NCBI GenBank assembly: GCA_002438845.1
Contig: DJRG01000065.1
Span: 1,792 to 63,303, forward strand
Direction of reading: 5' to 3'
Source: Bacteroidales bacterium UBA6366
GTDB taxonomy: Bacteria; Bacteroidota; Bacteroidia; Bacteroidales; UBA932
Length of the DNA stretch: 61,512 nt
Shown: one piece after another, positions 51,137-60,531 of the stretch
Numbering within the stretch: position 1 is the stretch's first letter
Layout: each line of letters opens with the position of its first letter
Made by a program: the position numbers and the translations under genes
The notes under the pieces: generated by a model
Database searches by the model: none
What the model saw: only the letters and a program-made list of their open reading frames with translations
Told to the model about the DNA's origin: nothing

Positions 51137-51142
51137 CATGCT

Positions 51143-53125
51143 ATGTCAATCTCACGAGTGTTTTTGGTTTTCATGTCGCTCTGTGTCGGGATCGTCTCAT
51201 GTGTGAAGGACCCCGATTCATCGCTCCATGCCGCTCCTGAGATTCTGGGCACCACTTTTAACGTAGAAGGGACAGATGCCATACTTCGCTGCAAAGTGTC
51301 GAGGGCGGACAACATCAAGGACTGCGGTTTCTATTTCGGCAACAGCGAGAACGCAATGGAGCGTCTTGATGTGGATCATCTTTCGGGTAATGAGTTTTCG
51401 ACGACAATCTCTGGTTTGGCCTGTGGCGAGTACTTTTGCCGCGCGTTTGTCTCCGGCGGAGATGATGACCGGTTGTCGGACATCCAACGTTTCGAGATAG
51501 AGCAGCGGATGCCTGTCATTACCATTAACTCTTTGATCATCAAAAACGGAACGGCCCTGGTATTTGATTATTCCGTTGAGGATGTTTTCAGCGGTGAGAT
51601 GATGATCTGTGGACTGTGCTGGAGTCTTTCTCCGTCCCCGACTTTCGACCTGGCGACCAAAACCATGGATGGCTCTGACTATGGAGACCGGTCGGTGACA
51701 GTCGAGGGACTGACGATCGGCCAGACCTACTATTTCCGTGCCTATGCGGTCAATGCGAAAGGTACCGCCTACAGTCAGGAAATGAAGGTTGTAATCCCGA
51801 TGCCGTTTGAGGACAAAGTGCTGGCTGATTGGATGATTGCCAACTGGGACAAGGACTCTGACGGCCTGATAAGTTTTGAGGAGGCTGCTCTCGTGACCAA
51901 GGTCGACATCCGTTCGGACGATGTCAAGTCGCTTAAGGGGCTGGAATATCTTCCGAATCTTGACACGGTCTGGTGCCGTGGGCTGTCGTTCGGCCCGGAA
52001 GGCGGCAGCGGTGCACTTGCATCTGTCGATCTTGGCGCGAATCATCACGTCACTTGTCTGGACCTGTCCAACAACCACATTGAATCTTTGACTCTGTCCG
52101 CGGAGTCCCGTCTTTCGTCTCTGGCTCTCTCCGGCAATGTGGAACTGAAGACAGAAGTCCTGACCTTCAGTCTGGCCACCTTGAGTGAGCTCCGTTCGCT
52201 TGACATAACCGGTTGCCGGAATCTGGCTCCGGATCTGTCTCTGTTCCCGTCGCTTGAGGAGTTTCGTTACGACTCCCGCTCCGGAATAAAGGACAATGAG
52301 AAGTTGTTCCGCCAGAGAAGCGACATCCGGCGGCTCTATGCCGGGGATGCTCTTAAGGATGGGGACAAGATCTACCTGCTCTCGGATCTGGAAATCCTTG
52401 ACTGCGCCGGAAGCCCTGTGCACTCTCTGAATCTGCGTTACAATGTCAAATTGAGATCCCTTAACCTTGATGGTTGCGATGAGATCTCGTTTCTGGATCT
52501 GAACACTAATCCTGAACTTACCGGACTTCATTGCTTATGCAAAGGCCTTAAGCGTCTTGAACTGCTTGAAGGACATGAGATTGATGGCATAAATGTCAAC
52601 CTTGGCCAGCACCGGTATATTCCTGAATCCGTGGAGATTGTCTATACTCCGCGCATAGAGGACAATGTGTTCGGACGGTTCATCCTCGACAGCTACGACT
52701 TCAACTATGACTCGTTTGTGTCCTTGGCGGAGGCCTCGGAAGTCGAGTCAATGAATATCCCTGCGGAGGAATATTCCGGAATAGCGTCTCTTTATGGTAT
52801 CGGGATGTTCACCGCCCTCAAAAGTCTGGATGTCTCAGGCCAGACCCGGTTGACGGAACTGGACCTTTCCAAGAACGCCGCTCTGACGGTCTTGGTCTGC
52901 GACAACACTTCCCTGAAAACCCTCGATCTCCGTAATTGTCCAGTCCTCGTGTCACTCTATGCCCAGAACACATCCTTGGAGTCGCTTGACCTTACCCGTA
53001 ACCCGGCCCTTAAGGAAGCATACCTGTCCAACTCTCCGATCAAGACCCTCTACCTCACCCCCGCCCAGAAATCGACCCTGTCTCTAACCTGCGCCCCCGA
53101 CACTCAGATTGTCATTGTTGATTAA
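51143..53125 (+). CDS. Leucine-rich-repeat lipoprotein with EF-hand-like loops
   Basis: 660 aa. Lipoprotein signal MSISRVFLVFMSLCVGIVSC. Two fibronectin-III-like domains (to about 220, YYFRAYAVNAKGTAYSQE) are followed by two blocks that each open with an EF-hand/dockerin-like loop (NWDKDSDGLISFEEAAL near 233; SYDFNYDSFVSLAEASEV near 516) and continue with leucine-rich repeats (CLDLSNNHIESLTLS; LKSLDVSGQTRLTELDLSKN; LTRNPALKEAYLSNS). Probably a surface protein for binding. I chose the ATG at 51143 rather than a TTG 9 nt earlier. Very close to its promoter. Confidence 0.85.
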   Translation: MSISRVFLVFMSLCVGIVSCVKDPDSSLHAAPEILGTTFNVEGTDAILRCKVSRADNIKDCGFYFGNSENAMERLDVDHLSGNEFSTTISGLACGEYFCRAFVSGGDDDRLSDIQRFEIEQRMPVITINSLIIKNGTALVFDYSVEDVFSGEMMICGLCWSLSPSPTFDLATKTMDGSDYGDRSVTVEGLTIGQTYYFRAYAVNAKGTAYSQEMKVVIPMPFEDKVLADWMIANWDKDSDGLISFEEAALVTKVDIRSDDVKSLKGLEYLPNLDTVWCRGLSFGPEGGSGALASVDLGANHHVTCLDLSNNHIESLTLSAESRLSSLALSGNVELKTEVLTFSLATLSELRSLDITGCRNLAPDLSLFPSLEEFRYDSRSGIKDNEKLFRQRSDIRRLYAGDALKDGDKIYLLSDLEILDCAGSPVHSLNLRYNVKLRSLNLDGCDEISFLDLNTNPELTGLHCLCKGLKRLELLEGHEIDGINVNLGQHRYIPESVEIVYTPRIEDNVFGRFILDSYDFNYDSFVSLAEASEVESMNIPAEEYSGIASLYGIGMFTALKSLDVSGQTRLTELDLSKNAALTVLVCDNTSLKTLDLRNCPVLVSLYAQNTSLESLDLTRNPALKEAYLSNSPIKTLYLTPAQKSTLSLTCAPDTQIVIVD

Positions 53126-53193
53126 TGGCTGCAAAGAGGCTGCGCATTATGCGATTGTGGCCGTGCATTTCTGGTATGCAGCAGACAAAAAGA

Positions 53194-53280
53194 TTCCCGG
53201 GTGCAAAATGTCATCATTTGCACCCGGGAACATTGATTTCGGTTTATTCGGGTGCGGAAACGTGGCTTCTGCACCCGGGA
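53194..53280. repeat. Two adjacent CCCGGGTGC hairpins
   Basis: A perfect 14-bp inverted repeat (TTCCCGGGTGCAAA 53194-53207, TTTGCACCCGGGAA 53217-53230) is followed by a second hairpin of the same sequence (TTCGGGTGC ... GCACCCGGG, 53247-53279). They sit between the convergent LRR and fimbrillin genes and probably act as transcription ends in both directions. Confidence 0.75.
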
Positions 53281-53284
53281 GTGG

Positions 53285-54160
53285 TTAATTCCATCCTTGG
53301 ATCTCGCCGCCGATCTCGATCTTGACTTTGGCTGGGTCGCTGTCTAGGATGATGTTGACGGAGTGCTGGATGCCTGAACGGAAGACGAAACGGCTTTCCA
53401 TGAGGTAGGAGACGTTGCTGGTAAGGACCTCGACCAGTGGCTGGCGGTTGTCGATGCGCTGCGGGACGATGATGGAGGAGAAGACGGTGTCGCTTTCCTT
53501 CTTCATCGTGATGGTCTGAGCCTTGCCGTAGTTGTCCTTGACAACAACTCCGCTGCCGAGATCCACGATCGCGTCCGTCACCGTCCCATGTACCTTGACG
53601 ACAATATCTTTAGGCATGTCACCCTCGAAATCCTTGCCCTTGACCAGATTGACTACCAGGCGGCTCATCCGGTGGCTGAATGTAAGGTTGACGACATCTG
53701 GGTACTTGACACCTGTCTGTTTCGCCCAAAGGAAGTCCGAGGCCTCGTAGCCACCCAGTGCCCCCGATGTCTTCGCCGTAGTCTGGTCGGAGGCGACAGT
53801 GAAACGGTACTCGTCCACGGATGCCGGTTTGGCGTAAGGGTAGTAGCCAAATACATCGTACTTCACGCCCTTGTCCCAGTAGAGGGTAGGGGACGTGACC
53901 CATGAGGTACCGTTGAATCTGAGCGCAGCGTTGTTGACAGCGTTGCCTGAAACCTGAAGCGGAACCGGTTTGTTCTGACTGTCGTACTCTGTCATGTAGA
54001 GGCCGGTCACATCACCGCTCTCAAAGGTGTTGGCGGTGGCTCTGGTTTGTCCGGAGAACCCTAAATTGAAATGGATCTCGGTGCTGTCCTCCACCGCTGT
54101 GCCTGACTTGGAGCAGGCCGCGGCGAGAATAATCATTGAAAGGTAGAATATCTTTTTCAT
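53285..54160 (-). CDS. Fimbrillin family (Mfa-like) lipoprotein
   Basis: 291 aa. Lipoprotein signal MKKIFYLSMIILAAACSKSG. Mfa-like features: the TRATANTFESGDVTGLYM opening, FNGTSWVTSPTLYWDKGVKYDVFGYYPYA, TSGALGGYEASDFLWAKQ and NLTFSHRMSRLVVNLVKG. Fimbrillins are exported as lipoproteins and assemble into surface fimbriae or serve as anchors and tips. Third gene of the minus-strand operon, 11 nt after the M64 fusion. Confidence 0.9.
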   Translation of the reverse strand: MKKIFYLSMIILAAACSKSGTAVEDSTEIHFNLGFSGQTRATANTFESGDVTGLYMTEYDSQNKPVPLQVSGNAVNNAALRFNGTSWVTSPTLYWDKGVKYDVFGYYPYAKPASVDEYRFTVASDQTTAKTSGALGGYEASDFLWAKQTGVKYPDVVNLTFSHRMSRLVVNLVKGKDFEGDMPKDIVVKVHGTVTDAIVDLGSGVVVKDNYGKAQTITMKKESDTVFSSIIVPQRIDNRQPLVEVLTSNVSYLMESRFVFRSGIQHSVNIILDSDPAKVKIEIGGEIQGWN

Positions 54161-54171
54161 TGAATAATGCG

Positions 54172-57100
54172 CTATTTAAGGATTGGACGTTTACCCATGA
54201 ACACTGGCTCATGCTGATGCGTTCCGCCGGACACCGAGAAACTGAACGGAGATGCCTTGGTGGCGGCCGTGGCGGTCTCAGGCAGATTCTCTATGTTGTC
54301 GTTGGCGGCGAACTTCTCAAATGAATATTCCTCCCCGGCATATTCCATTATCCTTTTGACGATAGCCTCGCGGCTGATGGTGCTGTAGTAAGGAATATCA
54401 TTGTTCATGCAGCTGTTGTACTCCGAGCGGTAAACTCCACGCGAATGCATGAAACCTCCTTCATAGATGTCCACCAACTTGCTATATTTCTCATTGAATA
54501 TCAAGTGACTCCATGGAACCTCATCCATTTTGCCCGTCAACGACAGGTTCTCGTACCAGCCTTTCGCCTTGGCTCCGTTGAATTCATCCACGTGGCCGCA
54601 GCAGGTGCATCCGCAGGCATCAATGAACGTGTTGTGGTAGATGTACTCATCGCCGAGCTTTCCGAAGCCGTGACCACCAGCTTCGTGCTGGATGACTCCG
54701 CGGAAATCCATAGGGTAGCCGTAGTCACTCTTCGGACAGTAGGCGATGGCCTCTCCTCCGTCATACATGTAACATATTCCACCATATTCACTTGTGTTAG
54801 GCACAATGACGATCAATGTCTGGTTGAGATTCCCTTCGTTGACTGTCGGAGCCTTGCAGGCATATTTGAATATCTCGTTGTAGTCGCTCTCTCCGTTGCG
54901 GCCTCCAAGGGTGACACCACCTTTTGCTGAAGTGTTGAACTTGTTGTAGATGATGGTGTTGACTCCTCCTATGCCGGATTCCGGAGACACGGCTATTCCG
55001 GTGTATGCGTTGAAATATTCCTTGTAGGTCTTGTAAGGCTCGATGCTGAAAAAGTGACCTACGGCTTCCTGGATGTTGTTCAGAAGAAGCCCCTCGCTGA
55101 TGTCCTTGGCGCTGAAGCCGTCTCCGAGGAAGACAATATTTATTCCGCTGCCCTTTGCGGCTTTGTTGAGTGTGATGATCTCGTCTTCGGCGTACTTGTA
55201 GTCGTACTGGGTGACACGGCAGGTTGTCCTGTAGTCTTTGTCCTTGAGTTTGAAGACAATCTTGCCCTCACGGCTCGAACCGTGAGGCATCTGCAGGAAC
55301 TCCGCTTTGACCACAGTCTTGCCCTTGCCTTCATTCTGACTCAAGATCATCCAATCAGGCTTACTCTCTACAATCCATTCCTCATCAGCGTCCAGCACAA
55401 GCTCCCTTGTGACCTTCGTGTTCAACGCAGTGGCCACATTCGGTCTTACGGACAGATTGCGGTACGCGGAGATGCGTTTGAAGTCGTTCCAGCCTGGTGC
55501 CGCTTGGTACTGAATTACTGCGGATTCCGGGACTTCTACAGTGAAATTGTCCTTGGAGACTCCATCGAACGCTCCGGACTGAATGTATGGAGGAATTGTA
55601 CCTTTGCAGACGATCTTGTTGATGCCGAAGCAGTCCTCGAAGGCTCCACCACCGATATGATAATTTGAATAACTTATTGTTTCAAGTCCTTCTGGAAGTA
55701 TCAGACCTTCTATGCCGCGGCATCCACTAAATGCGCCGGCGTTGATACACAACATATTTTCCGGAATTTCAAGAATTCCGGTGAGTCTCCAGTTGTTTGC
55801 GAAAGCTCTGTTGCCTATAGCTGATAGATTATTGGGAAGAGTGAGTTTACCGCTGAAGTCACATCCATCGAAAGCACGACTTCCGATAGACACTAAATCT
55901 TTTGGTAGAATAAGTTCCCCTCTAAACCTACAATCCGCAAATGCGGTTGCTTCAATTGCTGTGATGCCATCATGGAGGGTTAATGTTCCATTAAGTCCAC
56001 TACAAGCGTCAAATGCTCCTTCGCCGATCGTATTCAAGGATTGTGGAATTGTCAGACTTCCTGAGAGTCCTTTGTCATCGCCAAAAGCCTGTCTTCCTAT
56101 GAATTTGAGTTTTTCCGGAAGATGAAGCTCTCCGTATAACCCTCTACATCCGAAGAAAGATAACTCTCCTATATATTCAACATTGTCTGGTATAACTAAT
56201 TTGCAATTAAAACCACAATCTCGGAATGCGCCTCCGCCACCGGCTACGCCATCACCACTTATACGAATCAGAGAACTAGGCAGAGATAGACTGCCAGAGA
56301 GAGAACTGCACCCACCAAATGCACCACAATCAATATCTGTAACACCTTCCGGTATGACAAGTGATCCAGTGATGTTTGAACATCCTTCAAAGGCTCCGTA
56401 GCCTATTCTAGTGATGCTATCAGGAAGGACCAGATGCATCAACGATTTTTTCCCCAGAAAGGCGTGATGAGAAATCTCATCATCGTTTCCACTGTTGTAT
56501 GCGCTAGTGTCATAACTCCCATCGTCATCAATGATTCGTCCGCCTTCTGCCGCTTTGATCTTTACTTCCTTAAGGTTAAGTGATTGAAGTACAGGCATCA
56601 GATGCCTCATGACAGCAAAGTCTCTGGCGTTGATCGTTCCCGTCACTTTAAGATTCTTGACCTTTGCGACATCCTTCCCCGCCGCCTCAATGCACTTGTC
56701 CAGCGTTCCCGGAGTCTCGACATTGATGACGACATATTCCCTCGTCGTGGCGTCGTGGGACACATCGTCGTTCTCCCAAGCCGTGATGCTCTCGTCGCTC
56801 ACCTTGAACTCGAAGTCGCCGGGCGCTCTCTTGTTGACGGTGATCGTGAAGTTGTGCTGCTTTGAAGGATTGAACACGATCCCTCTGTTGAACCTGTAGG
56901 AGATCCCACCTACCGTGACACTGATCAGAGGTGTCCCTTCCGTGATTTCCTGTGGCACCACAACGGCCCGGAAGTCCTTCCCTTTCCTGTAAGGAATTAT
57001 GCCCGTGCCGCCTGCCTCGCCACTTGCCGTGACAACTCCTGTGGCCAGATCAACCACGGCTTTCCTCTTGGTGTTCAGGATCAGGACCTCTTTGCTTGCC

Positions 57101-57702
57101 TCGGACCACTCCGCTTCCGAGAATCCTGTACCTTTCACCACAGACACCCTCACTCCCGCCATTCTGTGAGAGAACGACAGCCTGACAATCCTGTCGGTCG
57201 GGGCTGCGTTCTCCGCCTTTCCCCACAGAAAGTCTGAAGCCTCGTAACCTCCCAATTTGCCGTTCAGCGCCTCCGTACTCTGATCCTTCTGGACCTCGAA
57301 GGCATATTCATTGACATTCTCAAGCGAGGCGTAAGGGTAATAGCCATAGACATCAATGTGCGTCTCCTTATCTTTCCAGTAGATGTCACGGCCGGAAGTC
57401 CATTTGTAGGAGGCCTCATCAAAGATGAACTTGACGTTGTCAGCCCTGTTGCCGTTGTTTCTCAATGTCCCCGCCGAACTGCCGTTATAGTCCACGATGT
57501 AGACTCCGATCTGGTCCTTGTCTGCGAATCCGGAGTCGTTTGCCCTTGTCTGATAGACCTGCGAGATCTCGCCGGAAATGGTGATAAGTCCGGGCTCTTC
57601 GGCATCTGGCTCGGGCCGGAAACTGTCTTCCTCCACACTGCATGCGGCCAGTCCGGTCAGAATGGCTGCCGCCACTATGTAATGATATGCTCTTTTCATC
57701 AA
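54172..57702 (-). CDS. Fimbrillin-LRR-BACON-M64 peptidase fusion lipoprotein
   Basis: 1176 aa. Lipoprotein signal (MMKRAYHYIVAAAILTGLAAC). Domains in order: fimbrillin/Mfa-like (about 25-300, TRANDSGFADKDQIGVYIVD, GKLGGYEASDFLWGK); BspA-type LRR_5 repeats (about 340-745, IGYGAFEGCSNITGSLVIPEGV and many copies); a BACON domain (about 775-865, WIVESKPDWMILSQNEGKG); and an M64 (IgA-peptidase-like) domain (about 880-1140) with HEAGGHGFGKLGDEY, first histidine H1006. The zinc motif has one extra glycine relative to HExxH. Likely surface adhesin with protease activity; second gene of the fimbrillin operon. Confidence 0.9.
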   Translation of the reverse strand: MMKRAYHYIVAAAILTGLAACSVEEDSFRPEPDAEEPGLITISGEISQVYQTRANDSGFADKDQIGVYIVDYNGSSAGTLRNNGNRADNVKFIFDEASYKWTSGRDIYWKDKETHIDVYGYYPYASLENVNEYAFEVQKDQSTEALNGKLGGYEASDFLWGKAENAAPTDRIVRLSFSHRMAGVRVSVVKGTGFSEAEWSEASKEVLILNTKRKAVVDLATGVVTASGEAGGTGIIPYRKGKDFRAVVVPQEITEGTPLISVTVGGISYRFNRGIVFNPSKQHNFTITVNKRAPGDFEFKVSDESITAWENDDVSHDATTREYVVINVETPGTLDKCIEAAGKDVAKVKNLKVTGTINARDFAVMRHLMPVLQSLNLKEVKIKAAEGGRIIDDDGSYDTSAYNSGNDDEISHHAFLGKKSLMHLVLPDSITRIGYGAFEGCSNITGSLVIPEGVTDIDCGAFGGCSSLSGSLSLPSSLIRISGDGVAGGGGAFRDCGFNCKLVIPDNVEYIGELSFFGCRGLYGELHLPEKLKFIGRQAFGDDKGLSGSLTIPQSLNTIGEGAFDACSGLNGTLTLHDGITAIEATAFADCRFRGELILPKDLVSIGSRAFDGCDFSGKLTLPNNLSAIGNRAFANNWRLTGILEIPENMLCINAGAFSGCRGIEGLILPEGLETISYSNYHIGGGAFEDCFGINKIVCKGTIPPYIQSGAFDGVSKDNFTVEVPESAVIQYQAAPGWNDFKRISAYRNLSVRPNVATALNTKVTRELVLDADEEWIVESKPDWMILSQNEGKGKTVVKAEFLQMPHGSSREGKIVFKLKDKDYRTTCRVTQYDYKYAEDEIITLNKAAKGSGINIVFLGDGFSAKDISEGLLLNNIQEAVGHFFSIEPYKTYKEYFNAYTGIAVSPESGIGGVNTIIYNKFNTSAKGGVTLGGRNGESDYNEIFKYACKAPTVNEGNLNQTLIVIVPNTSEYGGICYMYDGGEAIAYCPKSDYGYPMDFRGVIQHEAGGHGFGKLGDEYIYHNTFIDACGCTCCGHVDEFNGAKAKGWYENLSLTGKMDEVPWSHLIFNEKYSKLVDIYEGGFMHSRGVYRSEYNSCMNNDIPYYSTISREAIVKRIMEYAGEEYSFEKFAANDNIENLPETATAATKASPFSFSVSGGTHQHEPVFMGKRPILK

Positions 57703-57713
57703 TATCCTTTCGC

Positions 57714-58583
57714 TTATTCAACAGATCCACCGTAGTCGATGTCATCGGTCTCCCACGGTCCGATACCGATGTTGATTCCCTCGCCGGTGCGGTTGACAAC
57801 CACCGTGCAGGTGTGCTGCTTGCCGGATTTCAAGTCGATGGATGTTTTCAATGAATATGAATTCGTGCCGACCTTGATCTTGACAAGCTCCGAGCCGGAG
57901 ATCTTTTGAGGCACGACAAGGGCTTTGAATATCCCGGCTCCGACCTTCAAGGGCTTCATTTCCGTGGCATTTCCGTCAGCGGTGACCGTTCCGTCAGACA
58001 GATTGATGAGCGAGGATGTCTTCAGTCCGCAGAGAGACACTTCGGCGTCTTTGATGTCCTCCTCTTTCCATCCTGTCCCTGCCTTCAGGTTGACGACCAG
58101 GCAACTCATGCTGTGGTTGACTGTGATCACCACCGGATCCGGAGTAGGGGCGATCCCGTTGACCTTTCCCCACATGAAATCCGATGTCTTGTAGCCACTT
58201 TCCGTGCTTTGGTCCTGACTGACCTTGAACGGGAATGCCGTGATGGAAGACACTGAGGACTTGTAAGGGTAGTAGCAGTAGAAATCCGCTTTGGTCGTGG
58301 CGTCAAACCAGTAGATGTCTTTCCCGGCGTTCCACTTAGTGCCGTCAAAAGTGAACTTGCAGTTGTCAACATGGTTTCCGCCAAGTTGGAGACTCTTAGG
58401 CTCATTTACAACGAACAACCCGACATTGTCTCCGGTCTCGAACGCATAGTCAGTCGCTCTGGTCATGGTTGTGGCGATCTGGATAGGCACCAGTTCCGTT
58501 TCAGGTTCCGGTGTCGGTGCCATTGTCTTTTTGCAGGACGCCAGAACTGCCAGCGTCATGAGAATCAATGCGAGTCTTTTCAT
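57714..58583 (-). CDS. Fimbrillin family (Mfa-like) lipoprotein
   Basis: 289 aa. Lipoprotein signal MKRLALILMTLAVLASCKK. Mfa-like: TTMTRATDYAFETGDNVGLFVV, FTFDGTKWNAGKDIYWFDATTKADFYCYYPY, STESGYKTSDFMWGKVNG and ITVNHSMSCLVVNLKAG. First gene of a three-gene operon, 11 nt before the M64 fusion. The upstream frame extends 22 codons but MKRLALI is the lipoprotein start. Confidence 0.92.
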   Translation of the reverse strand: MKRLALILMTLAVLASCKKTMAPTPEPETELVPIQIATTMTRATDYAFETGDNVGLFVVNEPKSLQLGGNHVDNCKFTFDGTKWNAGKDIYWFDATTKADFYCYYPYKSSVSSITAFPFKVSQDQSTESGYKTSDFMWGKVNGIAPTPDPVVITVNHSMSCLVVNLKAGTGWKEEDIKDAEVSLCGLKTSSLINLSDGTVTADGNATEMKPLKVGAGIFKALVVPQKISGSELVKIKVGTNSYSLKTSIDLKSGKQHTCTVVVNRTGEGINIGIGPWETDDIDYGGSVE

Positions 58584-58674
58584 TTTTTTATTCAAATTAG
58601 TGTTGATATGTAACAATCGTGGAATTGACCAATGCAATACCGATTGCAAAGTTTGTATTAATTACTGATTATGT

Positions 58675-58696
58675 CAAGTTCATTTCGGTTCATCTT
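58675..58696. promoter_or_regulatory. Phased TTCAT repeat upstream of the fimbrillin operon
   Basis: CAAGTTCATTTCGGTTCATC then TT, with the two TTCAT cores 10 bp apart. It matches 51044-51065 at 20 of 22 positions. It lies about 90 nt upstream of the first fimbrillin gene. The remaining sequence between 58584 and 58980 is AT-rich and contains no gene. Confidence 0.55.
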
Positions 58697-58980
58697 TGTA
58701 TTTTGTAAACCACGGTTGTGTGGCAATGCCATTGAAGTACACACAGTCGATATGACTTTTTCTTGAGCTGCCGTTTTGAACATCCTTATAAAACACCGCT
58801 CAAATCCAGTTTGCAAATTATTATACGCAAAAAGCATAATGCCAATTGCGTATTTTGTGATATCTTGTCAAAGTTGAATAAAGTACTATGCTAAAGAACC
58901 CATTCATTATGGTTATGAAGGTATGGAATATTTCTGAGACAGTGTACAAGAGACCGAATCTTTGCTGATCATATAAGTTC

Positions 58981-59340
58981 TTAGCGGCCCGATCTGAGAG
59001 CACAGGCTTTGGCGAATTGAGAGAAATATTTGTCTGATGGCGCTATCGCATTGTTGTCCTCGGAAAGATATTCTTCGCAGAATTGGTCTCTTGCCATAAG
59101 GAGCTCTCTGAGCATTGAATCTCTGGATGACAGGGAAGCATTTGTGCGTCCTGTTTCGATTGTGAGATCGAATAAGTCGAGGGCTCGGATAAAGGCGTTT
59201 TTGGCCAGTGTGGTGTTTCCCTTTTGTTTCCATTTCAAGGTACGCCCTACCTCGCTTCCAATGTTGGCCATCTGCGATATGAAGTCCATCGCCGTCCATT
59301 TATCCTTGTCAGGTTTCTCTGGAAGAGATGTCGTTGTCAT
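58981..59340 (-). CDS. Small helical protein paired with DUF5674
   Basis: 119 aa, no signal peptide, predicted all-helical (WTAMDFISQMANIGSEVGRTLKWKQKGNTTLAKNAFIRALDLFDLT; SMLRELLMARDQFCEEYL). I recognise it as a small helical-bundle protein often found beside DUF5674; it somewhat recalls HEPN or MNT partners but lacks a clear RxxxxH motif. The start overlaps the DUF5674 stop by 4 nt (ATGA). Two-gene unit with toxin-antitoxin-like size and spacing. Confidence 0.7.
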   Translation of the reverse strand: MTTTSLPEKPDKDKWTAMDFISQMANIGSEVGRTLKWKQKGNTTLAKNAFIRALDLFDLTIETGRTNASLSSRDSMLRELLMARDQFCEEYLSEDNNAIAPSDKYFSQFAKACALRSGR

Positions 59341-59675
59341 TTGATAAGATTATTGACTATTGAACGAATTTGACTGCGTATCGCATCGTCTTCCACATCC
59401 CTGCTGAAATTGTTTCTTCGAGGGCTTATGTTAATCAGTGAGTCGAATTCAATGAAATCGTCTCCTTCGACATCTGGATACAAGTTGATTCCCCACAGTG
59501 ATTTCTGATCAGAACCGTCCTCAAGTAAGATCTTTTCCAAATCAGAATGCAGTTCGGCATCCAGTGCCATAATTCGCCTGTCGATGTCCACAACTCCTTT
59601 GACCATTTCACCGTAGAAGTTCTGTGCCATATCTGCTAATATCTTCCTGCTTATGGCTTGATTGATTATTGTCAT
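59337..59675 (-). CDS. DUF5674 family protein
   Basis: 112 aa. Recognised by ILADMAQNFYGEMVKGVVDIDRRIMALDAELHSDLEKILLEDGS, then QKSLWGINLYPDVEGDDFIEFDSLINISPRRNNFSRDVEDDAI, which is the DUF5674 pattern. No known activity. I start at MTIINQAISRK; 12 upstream codons are not conserved. Upstream gene of the coupled pair with the helical protein. Confidence 0.82.
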   Translation of the reverse strand: MTIINQAISRKILADMAQNFYGEMVKGVVDIDRRIMALDAELHSDLEKILLEDGSDQKSLWGINLYPDVEGDDFIEFDSLINISPRRNNFSRDVEDDAIRSQIRSIVNNLIK

Positions 59676-59794
59676 AATACTCGCAATCTTTCTGAATACA
59701 AACCTACGCAAAAAAAATGATTTCTCAATTCCTCATTTACGAAATGCCTCTAAGATCCAGCTTATAGACAAGTTCGTTATCCTTGCTATTATTT

Positions 59795-59985
59795 TTAAGG
59801 AACATCAGCATATATAGGCAGATATGTGACGGTCACTTGAACTGAAAGATTGCCATCGCAGAAACCCATTCCGCTTTCAATGTCATAATCAGGAACCATC
59901 AGCACGTTGTCCATGGCACTATGTCTGATGTAGTCTTTGCCAGACTTGATCTCAATCTTAACTTTCGCCGGGTGTTGGATTAATG
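59795..59985 (-). pseudogene. C-terminal coding remnant, possibly fimbrillin-like
   Basis: A minus-strand frame without a start reads HPAKVKIEIKSGKDYIRHSA and continues MDNVLMVPDYDIESGMGFCDGNLSVQVTVTYLPIY to a TAA. The piece PAKVKIEI equals the tail of the fimbrillin at 53285 (DPAKVKIEIGGEIQGWN). It begins inside the 3' end of the DUF4143 fragment, so a longer gene was probably cut off here. Weak evidence. Confidence 0.35.
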
Positions 59986-60531
59986 TTCTGGTTGAGGCGA
60001 GTCTAAGTTGATATTATACTGTAAGAGCCATTTCCAGACCGGCATTATTTCAATGACACCGAACTCATCCTCGACAGCGCCAGACTCTTCATTTGTGAGT
60101 ATCAGACGTCGCTTGCAAGAATGTACCTTGGGAAACTTTTTAAGAGCGTTCACCTCACGTTCAAACGTCTCATTGGATTGTGACATACTATATGATACTT
60201 GTATGGCCAATTTGTCCTCAGGTATATAGAAATCGACTTCAATCCTTTCGTTATAGAAGAAAACCCGCTCATTGTCGGGGTCGTGTCCATATTTTCTGAA
60301 AAGGGCAAGTGCGACGGTGTTTTCAAGCAGCGATGCCTCTCCGTTAAGGAGGAACAGGTTAAGTACACCGTTGTCAATGAAATAGTACTTGCATGAAGTT
60401 TCTCTTTCCGCAAAGGACGCAGAGACATTTCTTAGACGTAACAGCAGCCATGAGGATTCGCAGCTCTCAATGTATTTACTGACAGTGGGCATTGTTATCT
60501 TTCCACTGACCGAGGATAGTATATGTGACAA
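59980..60531 (-). pseudogene. DUF4143 ATPase, C-terminal fragment
   Basis: 183 codons covering only the DUF4143 part: VSKYIESCESSWLLLRLRNV, KYYFIDNGVLNLFLLNGEASLLENTVALALFRKYG, VFFYNERIEVDFYIPEDKLAIQVSYS. The AAA domain with its P-loop is absent; the frame is stopped at about 60560. It differs from the intact gene at 40274, so it is a separate, decayed member of the family. Confidence 0.78.
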
